Assembly: GCA_016713445.1 (NCBI GenBank)
Contig: JADJPB010000001.1
Coordinates: 558,001-622,000 of the forward strand
Length of the DNA: 64,000 bases
From: Bacteroidota bacterium
GTDB taxonomy: Bacteria > Bacteroidota > Bacteroidia > AKYH767-A > OLB10
Direction: 5' to 3'
The notes under the pieces are model-generated. The model had not been told where the DNA came from. It ran no database searches and saw nothing but the letters and a program-made list of their open reading frames with translations. This document shows positions 28,912-37,314 of this stretch, in pieces. Positions within the stretch are counted from its first letter, which is position 1, and every line of letters begins with the position of its first letter. A program made the translations under genes and the position numbers.

Positions 28912-29501
28912 TTACCTAACTCCGAAATTATATTTTAAACGAAGGCCTGGGAATGCATAAAATAGCCATTCACCATAACTTTGAAAATAAGTCCCTTGTT
29001 GAAAATAGCCGTCAAATTCATACCAACTGTATCCATATCCTATTTTTAATTCAAGGGATAAATCAAAACGCTTACTTATTCTATACTGTGGTATTAATCC
29101 CAAGAAAAATATGTAATCATAATCTCTATAATTAAGTTTGTTGTTATTTGAATGATTCCATTGATGCATAAAAAACAATTCAGGTGCTAGAAAAAGATTG
29201 AATCTTCGCTTTTCATTTTTTATCATCGACCAATGATATGAAGTAGAAAAGATAAGTAATTTGTTTGATAATTATTTGCATAATAGCTTGTGAAAGCAAT
29301 TTCATTCCGCTTCTTTAGTTTGATTCCATATTCCAGAGAAATTCTTGAGTTAAGTGAAGGATAATAATCATGAATTCCAACTCCAATATACCTTTTCCAT
29401 TTCCTAGTTTCTATTATATTTTGATCCTGACCCTGACTCCATGTATGGAAGCCTAGACCAAGAACCAAGAATAAAATAGGAGTAATTCTATGAAGGGTCA
29501 T
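28912..29501 (-). CDS. Small outer-membrane barrel-like protein (one frameshift)
   Basis: About 195 aa with a signal peptide (ITPILFLVLGLGFHTWSQ). One missing T in the run at about 29247-29250 splits it; restored, the chain reads NYLSFSTSYHWSMIKNEKRRF. Alternating aromatic/polar strands (YIGVGIHDYYPSL, RFDLSLELKIGYGYSWYEF, WLFYAFPGLRLKYNF) suggest a beta-barrel. No family is recognised. It is isolated on its strand. Confidence 0.65.
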
Positions 29502-29736
29502 GGGGGCGTTGTCTTACTTCGACATCTATAGACTATCGAAGATATGCAAATTATTCAATGTGATATACTATTTTGTTTAGCATGTACTTTCTGAATTTGA
29601 TTCCAGCGTAAACAGAATTCCATTTCAAGCATGGCGCTTGAAACTTTAATGTGATCTCCTGTCAAAAAGAAAACATAATAAAAATGAATTTTTCTAAAAT
29701 TCAACAGCTAAAGGCCTGCAGCTAGCCGCTTTGAAA

Positions 29737-30759
29737 TTAATTAAAAATATTATTTCGGACAAAAGAATCATCACTCAACGTATTTAAAAAATGGAGCAGA
29801 TCTGTTTTTTCTTGTGTAGTTAAATTTAACGGTTGCACCAATATACTCTTATTTACATGAGGTTGACCACCGCTGTTATAGTGATCAATGACCTGTTGTA
29901 ATGAAGTAAAACTTCCATCGTGCATATAGGGTGCCGTAAAGGCAACATTTCGTAAAGAGGGCACTTTAAATTTTGCTCTATCTTGGGGTAAATTAGTGAG
30001 CCTCATTCGGCCGCTATCTGCATAATTCAGATACAATCCATTATTTTCAAATTGGAAATTTGTAAAATTAAATCCACTGTGGCAAGAGCTGCAATTTGTT
30101 TGTGGACTCATAAAAAGTTGCAAGCCTCTTAACTCACTTGGAGAAAGGGAATGAAGATTACTATCGTTTAGATATTTATCATAAGGGCTATTTCCGCTGA
30201 TCAGGCTGCGTTCAAAAGTGGAGATGGCACGTGTGATCACAAAAGCATCCAGATCTCGACCATAAGCGAGTTGGGCCTGCTGAACATAATGACTTTCTAG
30301 TTTGAGTTTGTCGATCACATCGAGCATATTTGTGTTAAATTCATTATGCTCTTGAATAGGCACTAAAATTTGCATTTCCAGAGTTGGAACACCGCCTGCA
30401 CGTGTGAAATAGGGATGATACCCAATATTCGCCAAGGAGGTCGCGTTGCTGTTTCCAATGGCATTATTATCGCCCAAACTCAAAGCTACGTTATCGCTAA
30501 AAGCAAATTCTTGTTTGTGGCAAGAGGCACAACTTATGGTATTGTTTTTCGAAAGTTTTTTCTCGTAAAATAACTGCTTCCCTAGTTCCCATCGAGCCAT
30601 TGTAAAATTATTGTCAGGCGGAAAGTCCATTGAAGGGAAACCGGGTGGAATAATAACAACGGCTTTTACACCATCGTTTGATGAATCCTTTTCACACCCA
30701 CTGACAATAAAACATAGGATTAAAACAAAAGTTAATATTTTAACAGATGCCCGATTCAC
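29737..30759 (-). CDS. Di-heme cytochrome c peroxidase/MauG family protein, MbnH-like
   Basis: A 340-aa lipoprotein (lipobox VSGC, Cys22) with two heme c motifs: CASCH at 77-81 and CSSCH at 223-227. The flanking segments KLSKNNTISCASCHKQEFAFSD and PYMHDGSFTSLQQVIDHY are typical of bacterial di-heme peroxidases and MauG. It directly follows an MbnP-like gene with 3 nt between them. In the known pair, MbnH oxidises a Trp of MbnP to kynurenine, which is needed for copper binding. By the pairing I infer an MbnH-type role over peroxide removal; the two cannot be separated by sequence reading alone. Confidence 0.88.
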   Translation of the reverse strand: MNRASVKILTFVLILCFIVSGCEKDSSNDGVKAVVIIPPGFPSMDFPPDNNFTMARWELGKQLFYEKKLSKNNTISCASCHKQEFAFSDNVALSLGDNNAIGNSNATSLANIGYHPYFTRAGGVPTLEMQILVPIQEHNEFNTNMLDVIDKLKLESHYVQQAQLAYGRDLDAFVITRAISTFERSLISGNSPYDKYLNDSNLHSLSPSELRGLQLFMSPQTNCSSCHSGFNFTNFQFENNGLYLNYADSGRMRLTNLPQDRAKFKVPSLRNVAFTAPYMHDGSFTSLQQVIDHYNSGGQPHVNKSILVQPLNLTTQEKTDLLHFLNTLSDDSFVRNNIFN

Positions 30760-30762
30760 GTT

Positions 30763-31731
30763 TTATTGAATGGTGATCCTGCGATTGGTCAGGTTCGAAT
30801 TACGATTATAAAACTGCAAAATATAAACTCCTTTCGCAAAATCAGCTATATTGATTTCATTGCGGATATTTAATCTGTTTTCCAGTACGATATTTCCTAG
30901 TAAATCAACGATTACTAAACGATCTGCTGAAGTATTATTATCGTTGAAATTAATGTTTAATTTCTCCGAAGCTGGGTTTGGGTAGATAGACACATTTAAA
31001 TCTTCAGCTACATTGTTCGACAAACCAGTTGAAGGTGAACTCGGACTAAATACAAAGTCTCTCATGTTCTGCAAAACGGTTAAGTCCGTTTGATTTACAC
31101 CATGATGGATAAGTCCAGAAGAAACATTAATGTTTTTCACAGCCTGAATACAATCGGCATCTAGGTTAATAAAGATATCATTCACACCACTACTTACTCC
31201 AGTCGCCATTTGTGTTTGTTCGAAATAGTTTGCATTTCCTAAGCCGTGCATTTGGAAATTCGCCGTGTAATTTGTTCCAGCCTGTCCTTCAAGTGCCGAA
31301 AAGATATAACCTGAAACCCAACCCCAATGCATGGGTGGAGTTTGGTAATAGAGCGGGCTGCCGATAGGCTGTAAAGAGGGATCTGCATTATTTATAGGTG
31401 CGCCTACCCCAATAGAAAATCTAACTCCTTCCACAGCTGTTACATTAAAGGTGCCTAAATTTTCTACAACATTAACGTTTCCATGTACTAAGATATATTT
31501 GTTAGAAAGCAGCAACTCCTGACCACCGTCATGCAGAATGGTGATGCCCGAAATGTAATAATCCATTCGAGTAATTTTAAAGTTCTGCATCAGGTTATTT
31601 TGTGCTACCTGATTGAATGCAAAAGGCGCATTACCCAATTTATGCGTAACGGTTAAAAAAACATTTTGCTGTGCTCTTGTAGTTGTAATAACGAATAGCA
31701 AAGTAAAAGAAAGAAGTAATGATCTTAGCAT
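30763..31731 (-). CDS. MbnP-like copper-binding protein with T9SS sorting domain
   Basis: A 322-aa protein. Signal peptide (about 1-20); an MbnP-type domain at about 23-225 (VFLTVTHKLGNAPF, FKITRMDYYISGITI, GVRFSIGVGAP, PPMHWGWVSGYIFSALEG); then a C-terminal T9SS domain from about 245 (SIYPNPASEKLNI, GVYILQFYNRNSNLTNRRITI). Trp136 and Trp138 in MHWGW are candidates for the residue that MbnH converts to kynurenine. The T9SS tail means this form would go to the cell surface rather than remain periplasmic. It lies immediately upstream of its MbnH-like partner. Confidence 0.87.
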   Translation of the reverse strand: MLRSLLLSFTLLFVITTTRAQQNVFLTVTHKLGNAPFAFNQVAQNNLMQNFKITRMDYYISGITILHDGGQELLLSNKYILVHGNVNVVENLGTFNVTAVEGVRFSIGVGAPINNADPSLQPIGSPLYYQTPPMHWGWVSGYIFSALEGQAGTNYTANFQMHGLGNANYFEQTQMATGVSSGVNDIFINLDADCIQAVKNINVSSGLIHHGVNQTDLTVLQNMRDFVFSPSSPSTGLSNNVAEDLNVSIYPNPASEKLNINFNDNNTSADRLVIVDLLGNIVLENRLNIRNEINIADFAKGVYILQFYNRNSNLTNRRITIQ

Positions 31732-32031
31732 TTTAATTTATTTTAGGTGTTGATGAAGATGCTCCCTTAGAGAGCACCTATACAAATTTGCAAATTTATT
31801 CTCGTTTTTTCAAAAATAAGCTAACAACCAAAAGAAATACTTTTTTGGAATTTTAGGTAGATTTTGTGGGTTACTTATGCTCCAAATGCTCTTTACAAAG
31901 TGAATGGCACAAATGGTCTAGCGGGCCCGCAAAAGGCTCAATGTCCACAATAGCCTTGTCTAAAGTGTTAACAACGTTCAGTTTTCAAAGTCAATTTACT
32001 TGGGTATTGGAATTGCTATGGTGACTCCCTC
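31732..32031. other. Intergenic region with a hairpin and a gene remnant
   Basis: Next to the MbnP start codon is a hairpin (GATGCTC and GAGCACC arms, about 31758-31779, one mismatch) that would lie in the mRNA leader. The right half holds a short remnant of a collagen-like gene (separate entry). Confidence 0.5.
31867..31953 (+). pseudogene. Remnant of a collagen-like surface protein gene
   Basis: A 28-codon open stretch reads WVTYAPNALYKVNGTNGLAG before ending at TAG. This matches the junction SVPYALYSVNGTPGPTG of the collagen-like protein 3.8 kb to the left. Nothing before or after it remains. I take it as the last trace of a second copy. Confidence 0.5.
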
Positions 32032-32942
32032 CTACTTCAAAACCAATTCTACACGTCTATTTAACTTTCTACCTTCTGCGGTTTGATTTGATGAAACCGG
32101 TGCTAGTGGTCCAATTCCTTCAGAGGATAAGCGAGAAGGAGGAATTCCGTATTTATTTACTAACTCATTTACAACAGCAACGGCTCTGTTTTTGGAAAGA
32201 GTTACATTGTATTCATAAGAGCCTTTCATGTCTGTATGACCTACTACAAATAAATTTAGTGTGGAATTTTCTTTCAGAAGCTTTGCAATTTCATCGAGTG
32301 CTGATTTGGATTCTGGCTTAACGGTTGCTTTATCAAAATCAAAATAAATTCCATATAGCGAGACTTTGCCATTATCGTTCAAGCTCTTTAGCATTTGGGC
32401 AGCATTAACGTTAATCAGATCATCTTCCATAGCCGTCTGCTCAATAATATCCAATATTAAAACTTTCAATCCGATTTATATTGGACTTCCGCCAAAAATT
32501 ACATAAAAATTTGCTTCTATAAAACCAGCAGCAATGAAAGATGCCCCAGCAAATGGAGGATGATCCCTTCATTTATGGTAATGTCGGCAACTTGGAGGTA
32601 AAGGGTTTTTAGAATAAAATGTATTAAGAATCCTACCTTCCTCGCACTTACTTTGAAACCAGTCCTTACGGGATTGCTACCTTCTGCAAGTATTTTTAAG
32701 CCCCCTTTTTTTAATGCAGACAGATAATTTCTATAAACTTCAGTGAGTGTAGTCTCGCCCTTAACAATGTAAAATATTCGAGTGAACTTACCTTCAACAT
32801 CCGTCCACTTCTCAATTTGCCTATAGCCTACCTCAGGACCTGTAGCAATGCTATACTTTTGATAATTCTGGACTTCATAGTAACCAATCGTTGAACCTGG
32901 ATAACGTCGTAATGATGGGAGGGTCTTTGCTGATTCAGGCAT
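32032..32942 (-). CDS. OmpA-family protein (several frameshifts, incomplete start)
   Basis: The C-terminal part (about 115 aa, ending at 32032) is a clear OmpA-like peptidoglycan-binding domain: YGIYFDFDKATVKPES, LNLFVVGHTDMKGS, SKNRAVAVVNEL and GIGPLAPVSSN. The N-terminal part (from 32942) has RRYPGSTIGYYEV, TRIFYIVKGETTLTEVYRNYLSALKKGGLKIL, which matches the usual first half of this Bacteroidota family. Between them, at about 32450-32660, the frame changes at least three times. No signal peptide is visible before 32942, so the true start is probably lost to another indel. It would anchor the outer membrane to the cell wall. Confidence 0.7.
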
Positions 32943-33080
32943 TGCTTGTCAAAATTAGATCCAGAATTTCTGCTGGCAACCAATGACTTTAAGTTAGTTT
33001 TGAAATATATAATGTCCCCACATCGGGTATTTGATAGTTAAGATAATATCAATGTGAAAAAGTTTTAAAGTTAGTTTGGT

Positions 33081-33327
33081 TTAAAATGCTTGGTTTTTGC
33101 AAAGGTGATTCGCCATGAGATTTAGAGTACTAGCAATGAATTTTTGATCACCCAATCCAAAACTATCTAGTAGAAGCCTCCCCTTCCACATTCATGTTAA
33201 CATACGAGAAATTAGCCGAACTTAAGGATGCAGAATTATAAATATTACCACTGTGAATGGCGAAGCAGCCTGAGAATAAAACAGCAAAACTGAAGGCAAT
33301 GAGTGATTTTGGAAGAAGTGTTTTCAT
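33081..33327 (-). pseudogene. Small DUF6567-like lipoprotein (frameshifted)
   Basis: An ATG at 33327 opens a 54-codon frame ending at 33163: MKTLLPKSLIAFSF, then a lipobox FSGC (Cys21), then SASLSSANFSYV. With one shift the chain continues as GLGDQKFIASTLNLMANHL and stops at 33081. The SASLSxANFxYV phrase followed by a GLG segment resembles the DUF6567 lipoproteins of Bacteroidota. It is too short to have been seen by a length-filtered gene search. Function unknown. It may be an intact gene with one base error. Confidence 0.5.
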
Positions 33328-33429
33328 AGGAAAGGATAAATTATGTTGTTTATTAATTTAATAGTGAAGGAGTGAAATTACTAATTATTAATTTGAAATT
33401 TATAATTATTATCTTCATTTAAAATCGAA

Positions 33430-33933
33430 CTATCTATTCCAAAGAATTTTGGAAGGTATTGCTTCATCAATTTCTATTTCATGTTTCTCAGCAACAGATG
33501 GGAATAAGCCTGTATATTTTGCCACTGACAAAGGTATCAACGAAAGAAACTCAGGGTACTCTGGATCTTCCCCCATTCCAATTAATACGAAAACAGGAAT
33601 TTCTTTGTTGTATTCTTGATATCTTTTAAGTTGTTGAATGTTGCACCATTCAATTTTATTATTAAAAAGGCCACTTCTGAATTTTACTTCAACATAAAAT
33701 TCTTGTTTTGTCCTTTTATCTCTAAACTTAAAATCAGGTTTAATAGATGATTTCACATAATCCCTGCTATTGGAATTATAGTCATGCTTTTTCTAAGAGA
33801 TCATAATAATCATTTATAAAAATAAATTCTCTAGTATAATCTTCAAATTTTGACCTACCTTGAATGATTCAGGTGTTGTTGCTTCCTCAATCATGGCTTG
33901 TAGGCCTTTACCGAGAATTGAAAGTAGTCCCAT
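33430..33933 (-). CDS. PD-(D/E)XK nuclease-like protein (two frameshifts)
   Basis: Joined from three frame segments to about 167 aa. It starts MGLLSILGKGLQAMIEEAT at 33933; two breaks at about 33790 and 33850 link FINDYYDLLEK and HDYNSNSRDYVKSS to the main frame. The catalytic pattern of restriction-like nucleases is visible: Asp in IKPDFKFRD and the E-x-K pair in FYVEVKFRSG, followed by a helix with QQLKRYQEY. No named family is recognised. Its position in an island with a type I restriction locus fits a DNA-processing role, but that is inference. Confidence 0.5.
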
Positions 33934-34092
33934 CGTTTTTTTTATTAAAGATATTAATTATTTATAATAATTATCAAACTTCAATTCGTTAAAACAAATT
34001 GTATATCAATAGGATATGAAATTAAAAGATTAGTTTTACTAAAAATTATAGTTTTTCTAGTTTCCAATTTACAAATGGATGCATATTATTAC

Positions 34093-34544
34093 CTAAGCTA
34101 CAATGTTAAATTCAAAACTTTTTTTTCTGAAGTATAAACTAGATTCTTCAATAGCTTTTTTTAGTATCATTTAGCTTTTTTATAGAGTCATATTGGAAAA
34201 CGAAAAGACGTATATCAGCATCAATAACTGCCAATTTTTGAAAGTCAATTAATATTTCATCGATAGTTTGCTTCCACTCTATTTCACAAGCTAACGCAAT
34301 TCCTTTAAAGTCGTTGTGCCAATTGTCCCCTTCTTTTGACCAACATAGATCAATTAGCCATTCTTTATGTCTGAATTCCTTGTCGGGGTAAACTTTGTAA
34401 TTATATTCTATACCTAATTTTCTAATTGCACTTTTGAATATGTCTGTCCAATCTTTTTGGCTAGTACCAATACTATTATGTGCAACTTCTAAAATTTCCT
34501 ATTATTTTTGCTGTTAGGGCTTCTATGTTTATAGTTTCTTCCAT
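34093..34544 (-). pseudogene. Unrecognised ORF, possibly nuclease-like (two frameshifts)
   Basis: Begins at an ATG at 34544 (METINIEAL-like start, reading MEETINIEALTAKII), shifts frame after about 20 codons and then runs for about 115 codons to 34148. A further shift adds a short tail to 34093. The long piece contains KEWLIDLCWSKE and GIALACEIEWKQTIDEIL, a spacing of Asp and E-x-E-W-K that resembles a restriction-endonuclease core. DADIRLFVFQYDSIKK follows. No family is recognised. The DNA from 33934 to 34092 is gene-free. Confidence 0.4.
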
Positions 34545-34573
34545 TTTTATTATGATTAATGTTTTTGGAATAA

Positions 34574-35339
34574 TTAATTATTTAACCAATTGCATGCACT
34601 TTTAAAATAATCATCAGAATATATTTTTCTTTCTAATCCTTCGAATCCAAATTGGGTCAATTGTCTTTGAGCTGATCCTGGTGAAGGAATGGCTAAAGCG
34701 GTAATATGTATGCCATTTACATCAAAAACACGGGAAATTGGATTAGTAATATTCTCATTTTTCCCGCCAATTATTCTTACAAAATTATCTTGAAATTCTT
34801 TGCTTAGGTTTTCATTTACTTTACCAATTGGATGAGTTGAAGTGCATATAATTTGCTTTTCTAAATCCTTAAGTACACCTTTGGAAGTACACAAGATTTT
34901 GGTTACACCATTTTTTTATTAGTGACTGAATCTGTTCTTTGTTCCAAGTTTTGTTACGTAAAGCAGAATCTTCTGAACTTTCTTCAATTATAATTATTTT
35001 GCCATTTACTTTGTCTGTTCTAATTGAATATCGCTCACAGGAAATTATTGTATCGCTGATGGCAATTTTTCTGGTGGTTAAACTATCGATGATATTGGGA
35101 GCTTGCCAAGGCTGTTCAATAGAATTGTCTATATGTTTCTTATAAATAGTCCATAAACTATTTCTGTTACTCCCATAAAAGAATCTTACAGTTCCTTCTT
35201 TTTCTCTTTTATCTTCTTTTTCTTTATTATCTATATTAGTACATTCATAGACAGGGAAACTACCTAAAATTAATTTCGTTGCACCTTCAATACATCCTAA
35301 TTGGAGGTAAGGATGTGTTTCTCTTATTCCTTGTGGCAT
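34574..35339 (-). CDS. Uracil-DNA glycosylase family protein (one frameshift)
   Basis: About 255 aa when the T7 run at 34911-34917 is corrected, giving IKKNGVTKILCTSKGVLKDL. The start has THPYLQLGC and the UDG-fold motif LILGSFPVYEC, then RFFYGSNRNSLWTIY, a combination seen in UDG-superfamily proteins that remove uracil or hypoxanthine. AISDTIISCERYSIRTD and, near the end, LAIPSPGSAQRQL match the later motifs (usually LPSPSPA). Which base it removes cannot be judged. It lies just downstream of the deiminase-like gene (26-nt gap). Confidence 0.7.
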
Positions 35340-35365
35340 TTTTTGTTTATTAAATTTTATTTGAA

Positions 35366-36616
35366 CTACTCTTTAAACGTCCAACTAATACAATTCAAAA
35401 CCCCACCTTCATTGGCTATTGCCGTGCAATCAAGCGGTGTGGGTTGGAAATATTGCTCGAATACTTTTAATACTTCTTCGTTGGTTTCGCCGAGTTCTGA
35501 AAATGTTGGAACAATGAAAAGGTTTTCCATTTGTAGGAAGTTTAAGTAGCATCCAATGGCAACGTCTACATTTTCATAGTTTTTTCTTATGACTTCCTTG
35601 TATGGGATTTTTATGGGGACAAGGCTATGTTTTTCCATGGCTTTGGCGAAGGAGTTGATGAAAGATGGGCTATGCTTCGTGTCTGAATAGTCATTCACAA
35701 ATACTGCTCGCTTCATTAAACCTCTTACCATGCCATCTGCATGTCCAAATTCATCGTAGGGCATTCGTGGAATGATGTAAATGTTTTGTGTTTCAAATAA
35801 GGTTTGAAGCTCGGCTATTAACTCCTCTTTGGATAAGTTGGGATTGTCTTTTAAAACTTTGTCGGTGATGATGATTCCTTGTCCACCTTTAATCACATTG
35901 CCACCGTCTAGTACAATAGTGGAAAAAATGGTTCTTGCTTTTATATCCTCGGGAATAAGGTGGCTATAATCTTCGTGATAAGTGAATTTAACGAATTTGT
36001 TATACCTGACCTGGATGGGCATGTAATCCCGACACCAAATATCTTTTGCGCCTACTAGTAATTCATAGTTTATGTTTGCAGCATTCAATATAGCTATAAA
36101 CCTTTGGAAGAACTCTGGATGATCTATATGTAGTTGATCAGCCAAATAGAGTTTATTATTTTCCTTATCGGTGATGAGTCCTTTGCTATAATGGTTTTTC
36201 AGAGCGATAATGATTCTATGAACGGTGCCATCATTGAAAAGATTAACTAATGTTCCTTCTGAATATTTATCTTTTCGAATTATTGTCGTAATGAGTTTAC
36301 ACAGAGTAACCGCATCCAGTTTATTAAAATTTACTTTCGCACGATTGTTCAAAATCTCCATTCCTTCCTCCCATTCTCCCCAATCGAAGGAAAAACATAA
36401 ACCTAAGTCATAAGCAACATCAATAAATTGGAGTACAATTTCCGCACTATCAATATCAGGAGCAAAAACCACATCTGGAGTTAAGTATTGAATATCCTCC
36501 ATTTCTCCAAAATTGGTGGTTTGCTCAATTTCTGGAAGTAAACTGAAGAGTTTGTTCCAATCGGAGGAAGTAAGAGAGGCTAAATGTTGAGGGAGGGTGG
36601 CTAATGTGAGGTTCAT
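35366..36616 (-). CDS. DUF6508 domain fused to an agmatine-deiminase-like domain
   Basis: A 416-aa protein of two parts. Residues of about 55-140 match DUF6508 (GLCFSFDWGEWEEG, TLCKLITTIIRKDKYSEG, FNDGTVHRII). Residues of about 150-414 form a guanidine-modifying (PAD_porph/agmatine deiminase) domain: WCRDYMPIQ, VLDGGNVIKGG, EFGHADGMVRG and a C-terminal nucleophile Cys409 in EGGVLNCISW. Agmatine deiminases are usually about 350 aa without the N-terminal domain. The second enzyme of that pathway (N-carbamoylputrescine amidase) is absent here. The target could be free agmatine or a protein arginine. No signal peptide. Confidence 0.75.
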   Translation of the reverse strand: MNLTLATLPQHLASLTSSDWNKLFSLLPEIEQTTNFGEMEDIQYLTPDVVFAPDIDSAEIVLQFIDVAYDLGLCFSFDWGEWEEGMEILNNRAKVNFNKLDAVTLCKLITTIIRKDKYSEGTLVNLFNDGTVHRIIIALKNHYSKGLITDKENNKLYLADQLHIDHPEFFQRFIAILNAANINYELLVGAKDIWCRDYMPIQVRYNKFVKFTYHEDYSHLIPEDIKARTIFSTIVLDGGNVIKGGQGIIITDKVLKDNPNLSKEELIAELQTLFETQNIYIIPRMPYDEFGHADGMVRGLMKRAVFVNDYSDTKHSPSFINSFAKAMEKHSLVPIKIPYKEVIRKNYENVDVAIGCYLNFLQMENLFIVPTFSELGETNEEVLKVFEQYFQPTPLDCTAIANEGGVLNCISWTFKE

Positions 36617-36654
36617 AAATAAAATGAATTAAAAATATATAAGGAGAGTGACAG

Positions 36655-37260
36655 TTACTTTGTTTTTCGTTCAAATCTTCTTTTTGATCTATTAAAAGCA
36701 GTTTCTTCCCATGTTGAATCATATCCTTCCCAGAAGAGGCGAATTTTTATTACTCCAGCATCTTTAGTGATTAAAATATCAATATCATCGTAACGAAAGA
36801 AAACATTGTTAATATCATAATCATCAGCTAAATATTTCTTATTTTCTTCAATAATTTGATCAAGTTTAAAGAGGAATTCAATGGCTTTTTCTTTTTCAAA
36901 ATTTTTGAATCTGAATTCTGTTGAACGTAAACCAAAAGAATTGGTTTGAGCTGAATAAAAGCCAAGAACCATTCCCTCTTTCTTTTTTTGATCACATTTA
37001 TATAGTAAAGTGGTTAATTCTCCAGAGTTAGCAGCAGCTAAAGGGATAATTTCCATTTTGATTACTTCGTTAGTAATTCCAAATACTTCTGATGCTAAAA
37101 AATATTTAGCTTGATACAATGCTCTATCCTTGCTCCATTCTTTTGCATTAATGCCAATTACTTTTGAATTTGATGTAGTTGCAACTTGACTATTTGCTAT
37201 TCCAAAACTCAATAATATAACTATTAAAATGCTGCTGATTTTTAATATTATTTTTTCCAT
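36655..37260 (-). CDS. Secreted protein of unknown function
   Basis: A 201-aa protein with a signal peptide (IILKISSILIVILLSFGIANSQ). The mature part is charged, with KEWSKDRALYQAKYFLASEVFG, TTLLYKCDQKKKEGMVLGFYS and a Lys/Arg-rich end (RSKRRFERKTK). I do not recognise a family. It lies between the protease gene and the deiminase-like gene on the same strand, with short gaps, so the three may be expressed together. Confidence 0.6.
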   Translation of the reverse strand: MEKIILKISSILIVILLSFGIANSQVATTSNSKVIGINAKEWSKDRALYQAKYFLASEVFGITNEVIKMEIIPLAAANSGELTTLLYKCDQKKKEGMVLGFYSAQTNSFGLRSTEFRFKNFEKEKAIEFLFKLDQIIEENKKYLADDYDINNVFFRYDDIDILITKDAGVIKIRLFWEGYDSTWEETAFNRSKRRFERKTK

Positions 37261-37314
37261 GAAATAAATTGGCTCCTAATTGTATCAAATAAAACTTGGT
37301 TTAATTTAAATTTG

